NCBI RefSeq assembly: GCF_007994735.1
Contig: NZ_VOIL01000001.1
Span: forward strand, 496,001 to 560,000
DNA: 64,000 nucleotides
Origin: Nesterenkonia populi
GTDB taxonomy: Bacteria; Actinomycetota; Actinomycetes; Actinomycetales; Micrococcaceae
Direction of reading: 5' to 3'
This document shows positions 36,350-44,585 of the stretch, piece by piece; positions within the stretch are counted from its first letter, which is position 1; each line of letters starts with the position of its first letter. The translations under genes and the position numbers were made by a program. Below the pieces are notes generated by a model. The model was given only the letters and a program-made list of their open reading frames with translations, did no database searches and was not told the origin of the DNA.

Positions 36350-37252
36350 GTGAGCGTCCCGTCCTACGGAAGCTCTGAGGTTCCGGCCGGTCCGTCGTGC
36401 TTCTACCACCCGGACCGGCCGTCCTATATCCGGTGCCAGCGGTGCGACCGCCCGATCTGCACGGACTGCCAGACGCCTGCGCCGGTGGGCTTCCACTGCC
36501 CCGGCTGCTTGGATGAGGCCCGGCGGCGTCGCCCCGCTCAGCGCACTGAGTTCGGGGCACCCCTGCGGGCGGATGAGAAGCCCCGCCTGACCTATGCGGT
36601 GATCGCCCTCTGCGCAGTGATGTACCTCCTGCAGTGGACTGCGCAGACCACCGGTGCGAACGTCACCGGCTATCTGAGCTATGCGCCGGCGCACACCTCC
36701 CAGTGGCTCATGGAGCCTTGGCGGATGCTGACCTCTGCGGTGCTGCATTCGCCGGCGAACGTGATGCACATCGGGTTCAACATGCTTGCCCTGTGGATTG
36801 TGGGCCGAGTGATCGAGCCTGCGATCGGCCGGCTGCGGTATGCCGCGCTGCTGGTGCTCTCGGCCCTGGGCGGCTCGGTGGCGGTGCTCTGGCTGACCGA
36901 GCCCAATGTGCCCACGGTGGGCGCCTCGGGCGCTGTGTTCGGGCTCTTCGGCGCCCTCTTCATCCTGATGCGCTCCTCCGGAGCGGAGTCCGGCGGAGTG
37001 ATCGCCCTGGTCGCGGTGAACATGGCGATGAGCTTCATCGTCCCGAACATCTCCTGGCAGGGGCACCTCGGCGGACTGGTCGCCGGTGCGCTGGTGGCGC
37101 TGGTCATCGCCAAGGCTCCGCGCGGACGACGCGTACTCTGGCAGACCCTGGGACTGGCAGGGATCGCCGTCGCACTCATCGCCCTCACCATCGTGGGGAT
37201 CCCGCTGGTGAATCCGCCGCAGCTGGGGCAGCCTCCGATCCTCGGATTCTGA
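36350..37252 (+). CDS. Rhomboid intramembrane serine protease with B-box-like zinc finger
   Basis: A 300-residue protein. The N-terminus carries a compact zinc-binding motif (CFYHPDRPSYIRC, QRCDRPICTDC, HCPGC; about residues 18-55). Six or seven membrane helices follow. The rhomboid dyad is visible: serine in GASGAVFGLFG (about 203-213) and histidine in QGHLGGLVAG (about 240-249), with HIGFNM as the HxxxN motif. This N-terminal zinc finger is a recurring actinobacterial arrangement. GTG 36350 is used, 10 bp after ppiA; substrates are unknown. Confidence 0.9.
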   Translation: MSVPSYGSSEVPAGPSCFYHPDRPSYIRCQRCDRPICTDCQTPAPVGFHCPGCLDEARRRRPAQRTEFGAPLRADEKPRLTYAVIALCAVMYLLQWTAQTTGANVTGYLSYAPAHTSQWLMEPWRMLTSAVLHSPANVMHIGFNMLALWIVGRVIEPAIGRLRYAALLVLSALGGSVAVLWLTEPNVPTVGASGAVFGLFGALFILMRSSGAESGGVIALVAVNMAMSFIVPNISWQGHLGGLVAGALVALVIAKAPRGRRVLWQTLGLAGIAVALIALTIVGIPLVNPPQLGQPPILGF

Positions 37253-37279
37253 GAGCGGGTCTCGCACCCTCCAGGGTTC

Positions 37280-37291
37280 TTCAAATTTGAA
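37280..37291. promoter_or_regulatory. Palindromic operator-like site upstream of pirin gene
   Basis: The perfect palindrome TTCAAATTTGAA within the 16-mer also found before yceI. A -10-like TAGACT (37305-37310) ends 5 bp before the ATG, so transcripts would be leaderless or nearly so and a bound repressor would sit over the -35 region. Confidence 0.55.
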
Positions 37292-37315
37292 ACAGTTTCG
37301 GCGTAGACTGGCTCT

Positions 37316-38545
37316 ATGAGCAGCACCGAGACTCAGCCCAAGGAACAGGTCTGCATCAACGGCCCTGATGCCTACTACGACTCGCAGGGCAGAGCCGACG
37401 TCGACAGCGCGCCTCCTGAGGGGCAGCTGAGCCCCGGCATCACCGCCGGCCCCTCGGGCGTGCAGCTTCTCGAGCCCCGAGATGTTCCCCTCGGCGGCCC
37501 CCGGGCCATGAGCGTCCGGCGCACCCTGCCGCAGCGGGCCCGCTCCCTGGTGGGCGCCTGGTGCTTCCTCGACTTCTACGGACCGGACGATCTCACCGAG
37601 TCCACGCCGATGCGGGTTCCCCGTCACCCCCACACCGGCCTGGCCACCTGCTCCTGGCTGTTCAGCGGCCGGGTGGACCACCTCGACTCCGCCGGAAACT
37701 GGGCGACCGTCCGCCCAGGCGAGGTGGCACTGATGAACGCAGGCCGCGGCATCAGCCATTCCGAGTACTCCACGGCGGACACCACTGTGCTGCACGGGGC
37801 CCAGCTCTGGTATGCGTTCCCTGACGAGCACCGGTATGTGGAGCCCAGCCTCGAGACCCACCGGCCCGAGCCCGTCATCGGTGAGGGCTGGCAGGCGACG
37901 GTCTTCCTCGGGGAACTCCTCGGCCAACGCTCCCCGGTGAAGACCTACATTCCGCTGACCGGGGCGGAGCTGCGCCTTGAGCCGGGCGCAAGTGTGGACA
38001 TCGAAGTGCCCGCCGGGCATGAGCATGCCCTGCTGCGCATCCAGGGCGCGGTGAGCCTCAACCGCTGCGACGTTCCGGCCGACCACCTTGCGGTGGTGGA
38101 CTCTGGTGCTGAGGTGCTCCGGGTGACCGCACAGGAGGAGCCCGTTCTTGCTCTGCTGATCGGCGGCGAGCCCTTGGGCGAGCAGATCGTGATGTGGTGG
38201 AACTTTGTGGGCCGCTCCCATGAGGAGATTGCCGCCTACCGCGCCGCCTATCAGGCGGAGATGGGCTTCGAAGCTCCCGAAGCCGGCTCGCCGCTGAGCA
38301 CCGTGGAGCACACCGCCTTCCGACCTGTGGAAAAGGCTGCGGAAGCCGATGGTGCCGAGCGGGAGGTGGAGGTCGAGGAGGGCGCTTTGGGCCTCCCGGT
38401 GCAGGGCGAGCTGCGGGACCAGCTTGCGGGCACTGGGTACGGGGACGGAAGGCCCTTCCCTCAGTTCGGAGATTTCCCCCCTGGCCAGCATCCTCCGCTT
38501 CCGGCACCGGATCTCCCCAACACTCGGATGAAGCCCCGCGGCTGA
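37316..38545 (+). CDS. Pirin-family (bicupin) protein
   Basis: A 409-residue pirin. The N-terminal cupin shows the metal-binding pattern in VPRHPHTGLAT (about 98-108) and LMNAGRGISHSEY (about 139-151), and QLWYAFPDEHR follows. The C-terminal cupin covers about 190-290. Some bacterial pirins are quercetinases and others redox sensors; the activity here is open. The last ~100 residues (acidic, Pro-rich) extend beyond the usual ~300-residue length. It carries the same upstream palindrome as yceI. Confidence 0.9.
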   Translation: MSSTETQPKEQVCINGPDAYYDSQGRADVDSAPPEGQLSPGITAGPSGVQLLEPRDVPLGGPRAMSVRRTLPQRARSLVGAWCFLDFYGPDDLTESTPMRVPRHPHTGLATCSWLFSGRVDHLDSAGNWATVRPGEVALMNAGRGISHSEYSTADTTVLHGAQLWYAFPDEHRYVEPSLETHRPEPVIGEGWQATVFLGELLGQRSPVKTYIPLTGAELRLEPGASVDIEVPAGHEHALLRIQGAVSLNRCDVPADHLAVVDSGAEVLRVTAQEEPVLALLIGGEPLGEQIVMWWNFVGRSHEEIAAYRAAYQAEMGFEAPEAGSPLSTVEHTAFRPVEKAAEADGAEREVEVEEGALGLPVQGELRDQLAGTGYGDGRPFPQFGDFPPGQHPPLPAPDLPNTRMKPRG

Positions 38546-38547
38546 GG

Positions 38548-38627
38548 TTTTCCACAGCTTTATCCCCAGTTGGGGAACGAATCACACACGTGTAGTTCTT
38601 CACACTGTGGATAAGACCTGTGGAAAA
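38548..38627. other. Cluster of four DnaA-box-like 9-mers away from oriC
   Basis: TTTTCCACA (38548-38556), TTATCCCCA (38560-38568), TGTGGATAA (38606-38614, a perfect DnaA box on the minus strand) and TGTGGAAAA (38619-38627) lie within 80 bp between the convergent pirin and CoA-transferase genes, arranged two forward and two reverse. Confidence 0.6.
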
Positions 38628-38667
38628 GCAGAAGCCCGGCCCCCAAGATCGGGACCGGGCTTCTGCT
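38627..38667. terminator. Bidirectional hairpin terminator
   Basis: 13-bp stem AGCAGAAGCCCGG (38627-38639) with CCGGGCTTCTGCT (38655-38667), loop 15 nt, between two convergent genes. Confidence 0.75.
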
Positions 38668-38683
38668 CAGCGCAGGCGAAGGA

Positions 38684-40189
38684 TCACATGCTGCCGCTGT
38701 CCTGGAAGCTCTTGTGCCAGGACAGCGCCTCGCCCAGAAGGTGGGGGGTGTGCAGACCCTTGGGGTTGGACGCGACCGCGCGGTCGAAGTAGTCCTGCAG
38801 CCGATCCTTGTAGTCGGGGTGCGCACACTTGTCGATGATGGTCTGGGCGCGCTTCTTCGGCGCCAGGCCACGCAGGTCGGCGATGCCCTGCTCGGTGACG
38901 ATCACCTGGGTGTCGTGCTCGGTGTGATCGATGTGGCTGGCGAAGGGAACGATCGTGGAGATCGCACCGTCCTTGGCCACCGACGGGGACACGAAGAAGT
39001 TCAGGTAGGCGTTGCGGGTGAAGTCGCCCGAGCCGCCGATCCCGTTGATCACGGAGGATCCCATCACGTGGGTGGAGTTCACGTTGCCGTAGATGTCTGC
39101 CTCCACCATTCCGTTGATGGCGATGATGCCGAGCCGGCGGATGATCTCCGGGTGGTTGGAGACGTCCTGGTTGCGCAGCAGGATGCGGCCCTTGTAGTTC
39201 TCGATGTTGGCGTTGAAGTCAGCGGCCCGCTCAGCGGACAGCGCGAAGCTGGTGGCGGAGGCGGACTTCAGCTTGCCGGCGTCGATCAGGTCCAGCATGC
39301 CGTCCTGGATGACCTCGGTGTAGGAGGTCAGGTCCTCGAACTCGCTGTTCGCGAGGTTCACCAGCACCGCGTTGGCGATGTTGCCGACGCCGGACTGGAT
39401 CGGGAACAGGCTGTCGGGGAGACGGCCCTGGTTGATCTCGTACCGCAGGAAGTCGACGATGTGGTCAGCCTGGGCCTTCGAGACCTCGTCAGCGGGCTTG
39501 AAGGGTGCGTTGCGGTCCGGAGCGTCGGTGTGGACCACGCCGACGACCTTCTCAGCATCGACCTGCAGGTACGGAGACCCGATCTGCTGGAAGGGCTCGG
39601 TCACGTTGATGGGCTTGCGCTCCGGCGGCACGCCGATGCCGGTGTAGACGTCGTGCAGACCCTCGTACGCGCGTGGCTGCCAGTCGTTGACCTCGATGAT
39701 GATCCTGTCGGCCAGGTCCAGCCACATCTGATTGTTGCCCACCGCGGAGGAGGGCACCAGCTGACCGTTGGGCAGGATCGCTGCGACCTCGATGACGGCG
39801 ACGTCAAGGTTGCCGAACCAGCCGAACTGCAGCTGCTGCGCCAGGTGGCTCAGGTGGGTGTCCACGTACTCGGTCTCACCGGTGTTGATGGCCTTGCGCA
39901 GGGACGGGTCGGACTGGAACGGGGAACGCTTGCGGATCACTCCGGCGTCAGCCATCACGCCGTCGGCGTCGGTGGCGGTGGAGGCGCCGGTGTAGATCTC
40001 AATGCCGAACTCCTCGCCCTTCTCCCGGGCGTCCTTGCCCTTCTCGGCGAGGGCGGCGGGGAGACCCTTGGGGTAGCCGGAGCCGGTGAATCCGGACATG
40101 CCGACGACGTCGCCGTCGTGAATGAAGTTGGCTGCTTCCTCAGCGGAGATGATCTTCTCGCTGAGCACAGGGCACGTAATACGTGTCAT
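38684..40189 (-). CDS. Acetyl-CoA hydrolase/succinyl-CoA:acetate CoA-transferase (Cat1-type)
   Basis: A 501-residue class I CoA-transferase. The catalytic glutamate is in TSYTEVIQDG (about residue 292), with GVGNIANAVL just before (about 265-274), HIDHTEHDTQVIVTEQGIAD near the C-terminus and an N-terminal GMSGFTGSGYPKGLP. It moves CoA between succinyl-CoA and acetate or hydrolyses acetyl-CoA, closing an acetate-tolerant TCA cycle in some bacteria. Monocistronic, with a long ATG-proximal purine-rich stretch (AAAGAGCAGACC) as ribosome site. Confidence 0.9.
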   Translation of the reverse strand: MTRITCPVLSEKIISAEEAANFIHDGDVVGMSGFTGSGYPKGLPAALAEKGKDAREKGEEFGIEIYTGASTATDADGVMADAGVIRKRSPFQSDPSLRKAINTGETEYVDTHLSHLAQQLQFGWFGNLDVAVIEVAAILPNGQLVPSSAVGNNQMWLDLADRIIIEVNDWQPRAYEGLHDVYTGIGVPPERKPINVTEPFQQIGSPYLQVDAEKVVGVVHTDAPDRNAPFKPADEVSKAQADHIVDFLRYEINQGRLPDSLFPIQSGVGNIANAVLVNLANSEFEDLTSYTEVIQDGMLDLIDAGKLKSASATSFALSAERAADFNANIENYKGRILLRNQDVSNHPEIIRRLGIIAINGMVEADIYGNVNSTHVMGSSVINGIGGSGDFTRNAYLNFFVSPSVAKDGAISTIVPFASHIDHTEHDTQVIVTEQGIADLRGLAPKKRAQTIIDKCAHPDYKDRLQDYFDRAVASNPKGLHTPHLLGEALSWHKSFQDSGSM

Positions 40190-40360
40190 GGAGGTCTGCT
40201 CTTTCCTGAAGACGGAGGTGTGCTAGGCCATGCTTAGCGCCTGCAATCGGTGTGATTCAGACCTCAGTATCCTATGTGAAACAGGACACTTTCATGCAAC
40301 TGTGCGGCCCCTGAGGTGCGATGAGCGGTCATACGCATCGGTGAGCGGTCGCTCCCCTGG

Positions 40361-41101
40361 TCAGCCCGCCTCTTCGAGCCGGTCCAGCTGGGCGGTGACG
40401 ACCTCTTCCATCTCCTCCTCGATGATGCCGAAGCCGAGCACCCGCAGCGAGTTCTGCCCGAACTCCAGGTGCACGACGTGGGTGTCCAGGGCGGGAATGT
40501 CAGGGTCCTCCTCAGCCAACTCGACCTGCCGGCTGAACCCGTGGGCACCTTCGATCTCGAGCGGCTCGAGCGAGAGGTCTCCGACCTCGTGCTCCGAGGT
40601 TCCGGCACACGCGTCGTAGAACTGCTCCCACAGCTCCTCGGTCTCGGACTCGTCGACCTCATCGTGGGACTGCAGAAGGATGGCCGCACCCTCGAGGGAG
40701 AGGGGCGGACCGCTGTCGTCGTCAGCCTCCGACGAGTCCAGCTCCGCCCACACGCCTGCCTGCGGGTCGTGGTCCTCCCCACTGACCAGCAGGTCGAGAA
40801 TCTCCTCCAGCTCATCCATGCCGCAGTCTGCTTCGGGTACGCCGGGGAGTCCCATCCCGGCCCCGGATGCAGCTCCGGCGAGCCCGGGCCACTGCTGCTC
40901 AGCCACTCGTGCGGGGTGGTCGTCATCGGCCTCGATGCTCGCCGTCTCGAAGGGGTATTCATCCGGCTCAAAGAGGAGCAGCTCAGCAAGCTCGGAGGTG
41001 TTCATCTCATCCTCCGGCAGGTCTCGCCCGTCAGCCCCGCAGGCGGTGAGGGCGAGTGCTCCGAGCATGGTCAGTGCAGTGCCTCGTCGATAGGAGGACA
41101 T
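40361..41101 (-). CDS. Acidic lipoprotein, unknown function
   Basis: A 246-residue protein with a lipoprotein signal peptide: RR near the start, TMLGALALTAC with the lipobox LTAC (cysteine 21). The mature chain is strongly acidic (EDE-rich) with a C-terminal helix EEEMEEVVTAQLDRLEEAG. Nothing matches a family I recognise; the size and acidic composition resemble secreted substrate- or cation-binding proteins of salt-adapted actinobacteria. No adjacent transporter genes. Confidence 0.7.
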   Translation of the reverse strand: MSSYRRGTALTMLGALALTACGADGRDLPEDEMNTSELAELLLFEPDEYPFETASIEADDDHPARVAEQQWPGLAGAASGAGMGLPGVPEADCGMDELEEILDLLVSGEDHDPQAGVWAELDSSEADDDSGPPLSLEGAAILLQSHDEVDESETEELWEQFYDACAGTSEHEVGDLSLEPLEIEGAHGFSRQVELAEEDPDIPALDTHVVHLEFGQNSLRVLGFGIIEEEMEEVVTAQLDRLEEAG

Positions 41102-41182
41102 GCCACCGCACCTTACGGATCAGGCCGAGTTCCCTGCAGAAGATGACACCGGCTGTATCCGCGTCTGGCGTAGTCTCGGAGT

Positions 41183-41920
41183 ATGGCGATGCTCTCCGTG
41201 GCCTCACTGACGACGCCGTGGTACCGCCGCCTGCGCTCTTCCACAGGGAACACCGAAGCCGAAGCGGGATCCACCAGCCCCACCCCGATTCTTGACCATC
41301 AGAGTGCTCCGATCAGGGCACTGATCGCGCGCGCCTCGTCAGAGTCTGCTGAGAGTGTGACACGTGGCGTGCTGGGCACTGTGCACAGGATCGTTGCACA
41401 GGAGGTCCGCGGGGTTTATGCCCTCAACGAGACGACACCCGCTTCACGCACACTCCAGCGCGGATTCGGCTCGTGCAGCCAGCGCCTCGCGATTCTGGAA
41501 AGCGCCACGAGGGGCCTCGGCATCGGAACCCGATCTCGTGCTCTGATGATCGACCGCCGTTTCTGGGCCCCACGCTTCCCCCGAAGCTCATTCCTTCTGC
41601 CTCCGCAGATCCTGCTGGCCTGGCCGGAGTTCCACCTCAAAGAATGGGTATCAGCGTCGGAACTCTTCGGCCCGATCGGCTGCCGCGGAGAAGAGCAGTT
41701 CACCAACGAGGGATCAGAGACTCTCTTTGAGGCGGCGGGGCGCTGTGCCGTGGACTGGAACGGCGAGACCGCCGGCGGCCCCCATGACCTTTCCCAGTAC
41801 GTCATCACCGATTACGGCCACTTCACACACCGTGATGAGGTCTTTATGACATTCGGGCAGACCCTGTGCCTGCCGGGCCTGCGCTTGGCTGACCCGGTCC
41901 TGCGGCGCGTCGCAGCCTGA
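41183..41920 (+). CDS. Transglutaminase-like protein
   Basis: A 245-residue protein. The centre reads QRGFGSCSQRLAILESATRG followed by LGIGTRSRALM, a pattern like the transglutaminase core (G-x-C-x..ALLRALGIPAR) with a candidate nucleophilic cysteine near residue 97. WPEFHLKEW may carry the histidine; the aspartate is not clear. It could be a protease, transamidase or degenerate member. ATG 41183 lies 6 bp after a TAGTCT that may be a -10 element, so a leaderless start is likely. A terminator follows at 41954. Confidence 0.55.
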   Translation: MAMLSVASLTTPWYRRLRSSTGNTEAEAGSTSPTPILDHQSAPIRALIARASSESAESVTRGVLGTVHRIVAQEVRGVYALNETTPASRTLQRGFGSCSQRLAILESATRGLGIGTRSRALMIDRRFWAPRFPRSSFLLPPQILLAWPEFHLKEWVSASELFGPIGCRGEEQFTNEGSETLFEAAGRCAVDWNGETAGGPHDLSQYVITDYGHFTHRDEVFMTFGQTLCLPGLRLADPVLRRVAA

Positions 41921-41953
41921 TTCGCACCCGACCCGTTCGGGCAATGTTGCATG

Positions 41954-41993
41954 ACAAAACCCCCTGCCAAATCACTCTGACAAGGGGTTTTGT
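41954..41993. terminator. Terminator hairpin flanking the tRNA-Ala fragment
   Basis: Stem ACAAAACCCC (41954-41963) with GGGGTTTTGT (41984-41993) and a 20-nt loop; A/T runs on both strands make it bidirectional. In minus-strand direction it stands just after the tRNA 3' end, as a native tRNA terminator would. Confidence 0.75.
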
Positions 41994-42000
41994 GTGTTTC

Positions 42001-42046
42001 GTGGAGCCTAGGAGACTCGAACTCCTGACATCCTGCTTGCAAAGCA
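42001..42046 (-). repeat. 46-bp direct repeat: 3' half of tRNA-Ala (putative att site)
   Basis: Identical to 44585-44630, covering tRNA-Ala from the anticodon stem-loop to the 3' end plus one flanking base. The 5' half is missing, so no tRNA can be made. The location of the break, in the anticodon loop region, is a usual crossover point of tyrosine integrases, fitting an attR-type relic. Confidence 0.8.
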
Positions 42047-42273
42047 TGGCGGCACAGCGCATTTCCCCTAGTCAGAGAGGGTTAGCGGAATCTCAGGGCG
42101 CACCTGGGGCGCACCGAGGCTGCCTCACGGGCGGAGCGGCGCTGTTTCAAGACCTGCACCGGAGAGTTGCCTAGCGGTTCCACCAGGTTGTCGAACCGCC
42201 TCCGTGACTCGTGACCCCGTCACGATGGCGATTGGTTGTTGGAGCTCGGCCGATGGCGCGCATTAGTTAACGA

Positions 42274-42295
42274 TACAACTTCTGTTATGGTTGTA
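42274..42295. promoter_or_regulatory. Inverted-repeat operator-like site upstream of doxX
   Basis: TACAAC (42274-42279) and GTTGTA (42290-42295) flank a 10-bp spacer, giving a TetR/MarR-sized palindrome 112 bp before doxX. The core CAACTTCTGTT (42276-42286) recurs as CAACTTTTGTT at 42380-42390, near the doxX start. Confidence 0.5.
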
Positions 42296-42407
42296 CCGAC
42301 AAGCAAAGTGCCCCGGTCAGAGCTTGTTGCTAACGCACCGACCTCATGGCTCTCCGGCTGTGAGGCACGAAAAAGCATCCAACTTTTGTTGATCTGGAAG
42401 GATCCTC

Positions 42408-42869
42408 ATGCGCAAAATTCTTGCACCCTACACCGCCTTCCCCGTGCTGTCCGACGTCGCCCTGCTGCTTGCTCGAGTCAGCCTCGGCGTTATCCTTATC
42501 GCTCACGGCTGGCAGAAGTTCAACGAGTGGACCGTGGCTGGGACGGCCAGCTCCTTTGAGGGCATGGGCATTCCGGCGCCGTCCCTCAGTGCAGCACTGG
42601 TGACCGGAGCGGAGCTCATCGGTGGCGCACTCCTCATCGTCGGACTCATCACCTCGATTGCAGCGGCGGTCAATGCGGTCGCCATGGTGGTCGCGCTGGT
42701 CATGGTCCATGCCCCAGCGGGAGTCTTCGTGGAGCAGGGCGGTTTCGAATTGGTCCTCGCCCTGTTCGCAGGGCTGGTGGTCTTGGCGACGTTCGGTGCC
42801 GGACGATTCAGCGCGGACCACGTGCTCGTTTCAGCCTCTCGGCGCCAGAAAACCCCAGCTAGGGGCTGA
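42408..42869 (+). CDS. DoxX-family membrane protein
   Basis: A 153-residue DoxX-like protein with four membrane helices; LLLARVSLGVILIAHGWQKF (about 23-42) is the signature first helix and GAELIGGALLIVGLITSI (about 67-84) the third-helix pattern. DoxX proteins are linked with thiol/quinone redox stress and complex formation with superoxide dismutase in mycobacteria. ATG 42408 has AAGGATCC as ribosome site. It is the first gene of the tRNA-bounded cassette. Confidence 0.85.
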   Translation: MRKILAPYTAFPVLSDVALLLARVSLGVILIAHGWQKFNEWTVAGTASSFEGMGIPAPSLSAALVTGAELIGGALLIVGLITSIAAAVNAVAMVVALVMVHAPAGVFVEQGGFELVLALFAGLVVLATFGAGRFSADHVLVSASRRQKTPARG

Positions 42870-42959
42870 TCTGCGACCGCGCAGTCTGAGTCCATCACTC
42901 TGAGGCGCGCCGCTGAAGGAACAGCAGAGCCGCCAGACCACAGGGTCGGGGACCTGAAC

Positions 42960-43298
42960 GTGGCACGATCCTTCTACGTAGACGCGCTGGGCTTCGAAGC
43001 GACGCAGACGGGCTATCCCGGAGCACTCTTCGCCTCTGCCGGCGGCTATCACCATCACATCGCGATGAACACCTGGAACAGTCGCGGTGCCGGTCCCCGT
43101 GCGGCCCGCCTCGGACTCGGAAACGTGGCAGTGACGGTACCCAGGGACGAAGACATCGCGGCCCTGGAGGCTCGACTGGCTGCGCACTCCATTGACTTCA
43201 CGACCGACGGCCGAAGCGTCTCAGCGCAGGACCCCTGGGGGACGCGCGTCACCGTCAGCGTCTCTGATCTCTCCACGGATGAACTATTGGCGCTCTGA
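42960..43298 (+). CDS. VOC (glyoxalase/dioxygenase-like) protein, N-terminus uncertain
   Basis: A 112-residue vicinal-oxygen-chelate domain: FYVDALGFEATQTGYPGALF, then GGYHHHIAMNTWNSRGAGPR (metal-site histidines, about 29-48) and QDPWGTRVTV (about 89-98). The same frame is open back to the doxX stop (42869) and codes plausible VOC sequence before the GTG (DHRVGDLN), but no usable start codon with ribosome site is seen. It could be translated by re-initiation from doxX or be a fragment of a two-domain VOC protein. Confidence 0.65.
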   Translation: MARSFYVDALGFEATQTGYPGALFASAGGYHHHIAMNTWNSRGAGPRAARLGLGNVAVTVPRDEDIAALEARLAAHSIDFTTDGRSVSAQDPWGTRVTVSVSDLSTDELLAL

Positions 43299-43456
43299 CG
43301 CTCCCACCTCACCGTCCCCGATCGGCGCCGCACTCTTGCTCAGAAGGCCACTGCCACTCACGATCCCCACCTTGCCGGCACTGTCCGCGGCCGGACCGGC
43401 TCAGCCTGGAATCTGCCGCTCCTCGGACCTCCTGGGAAAGGACGAAGAGAACGGGG

Positions 43457-43819
43457 TCAGAGAATGAGGAACCCCAGAATCGCGCTGAGGACGGCGATGG
43501 AGCCGAGCACCAGAGGGGCTGCGGGCGATTCCTTCCGACGCATGTGCACCGAGGCGGCAACGAACATCGTTGCCGCGAGGGCCACCGCAGCGACGGGAGT
43601 GAGGACCGGGGCTATGTCGAGCAGCATGGGCAGGACAAGGCCAATTGCTCCCAGGATTTCGACAAAACCGATCAGCTTCACCTGGGTGGAGGAGAAGTCC
43701 TCTACGTAGCCCATGCCACTGTCGGCAAGTGCGGCCCGAGGGCGGATCACCTTCATGAGGCCGGCGCCGACGAAGACGATGGCCAGCAGCCCGTTAACGA
43801 TCCAGAATGCGATGAGCAT
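43457..43819 (-). CDS. DoxX-family membrane protein (second)
   Basis: A 120-residue protein with four membrane helices: VNGLLAIVFVGAGLMKVIRP (about 7-26), LIGFVEILGAIGLVLPML and a late SIAVLSAILGFLIL. This is the DoxX-like subfamily in which the lysine in GLMK is conserved. ATG 43819 with AAAAGGAC upstream is chosen; an ATG nine codons earlier lies in the operator region. It is divergent from the marR gene, sharing an operator region. Confidence 0.85.
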   Translation of the reverse strand: MLIAFWIVNGLLAIVFVGAGLMKVIRPRAALADSGMGYVEDFSSTQVKLIGFVEILGAIGLVLPMLLDIAPVLTPVAAVALAATMFVAASVHMRRKESPAAPLVLGSIAVLSAILGFLIL

Positions 43820-43834
43820 GATGCGTCCTTTTAG

Positions 43835-43886
43835 TTGAATGTTCAAGTACTGGATCGAGTTTAGCCCTGTTTACTTGAACAGTCAA
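43835..43886. promoter_or_regulatory. Paired MarR-type operator between doxX-like and marR genes
   Basis: TTGAATGTTCAAGTA (43835-43849) and, in inverse orientation, TACTTGAACAGTCAA (43872-43886; reverse complement TTGACTGTTCAAGTA). The arms differ at one base of 15. Each arm is itself palindromic (TTGAA-TG-TTCAA), giving two dimer sites about 37 bp apart over the divergent starts. Confidence 0.75.
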
Positions 43887-43901
43887 TTAATTTCTGTGAC
43901 T

Positions 43902-44372
43902 ATGGCATCTATGACTGAACCGGAGTGGCTCGATGACCACGAGGCCGACATGTGGATGAATATGCTGGCGATCATCGAGCTTCTTCCCTCGGTGATCGAC
44001 TCCCAGCTGAGGCGCGATTTCGGCATGACACGGTTCGAGTACAACGCACTGGCGATGCTCAGCGACTCCCCTGATGGGAGTCTGCCGATGAGTCATCTCG
44101 CGATCCTTACCAACGGCTCTCAATCACGCCTCTCGCACGCGGTCTCAAAGCTGCAGGACAAGGGATGGGTTCTGCGTGCCCCCTCTGCCATGGACAAGCG
44201 GTCATTGGTGGCAACCCTGACGGAGGAGGGTCAATCGCTCCTGGAACGCGTGGCGCCGCACCACGTGGCACAGGTCCGACGAACGGTCATCGACGCGATC
44301 CCAGCGGAGAAGATGAAGGAACTCTCCGACCTTCTCAAACCGATCCGAGTGAATCTGCTCGACTCCCGATGA
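43902..44372 (+). CDS. MarR-family transcriptional regulator
   Basis: A 156-residue winged-helix regulator. The HTH core has RRDFGMTRFEYNALAML, LPMSHLAILTNGSQSRLSHA (recognition helix) and the wing RAPSAMDKRSLVATLTEEG with the family DxR motif. ATG 43902 is chosen because an upstream extension would run through the operator. No conserved redox cysteine is present, so ligand rather than thiol sensing is more likely. It probably represses the divergent doxX-like gene and itself. Confidence 0.88.
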   Translation: MASMTEPEWLDDHEADMWMNMLAIIELLPSVIDSQLRRDFGMTRFEYNALAMLSDSPDGSLPMSHLAILTNGSQSRLSHAVSKLQDKGWVLRAPSAMDKRSLVATLTEEGQSLLERVAPHHVAQVRRTVIDAIPAEKMKELSDLLKPIRVNLLDSR

Positions 44373-44522
44373 CTCAAACGTCGCTGTGAAGCGTAGGAAC
44401 TGCGGGTCACCAGGGCAGGGCTCCCTGCCCGGGAGGACCATGGAGGAATTCAATCCTGGCTATCAGCCCACCCTGCGCCGTGATGTGCTGGCCCACCTGA
44501 GGAATATGAGCCAAGACACGAA

Positions 44523-44554
44523 AGAGCCCCTCTCCCGTTGAGGAGAGGGGCTCT
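44523..44554. terminator. Terminator downstream of tRNA-Ala
   Basis: 13-bp perfect stem AGAGCCCCTCTCC (44523-44535) with GGAGAGGGGCTCT (44542-44554), loop 6 nt. In the tRNA direction it stands ~32 bp after the tRNA 3' end. Confidence 0.75.
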
Positions 44555-44585
44555 GACCTGGGGTTTTGCGACTTTTCTTGTTCTG

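Noticed and set aside
38714..40237. 507-codon plus-strand open frame opposite the CoA-transferase
   Set aside because: Shadow frame rich in V/G/D/H without any domain; the minus strand carries an intact CoA-transferase.
42001..42046. A second tRNA-Ala gene
   Set aside because: Only the 3' half is present; the 5' acceptor and D-arm sequences are replaced by unrelated DNA.
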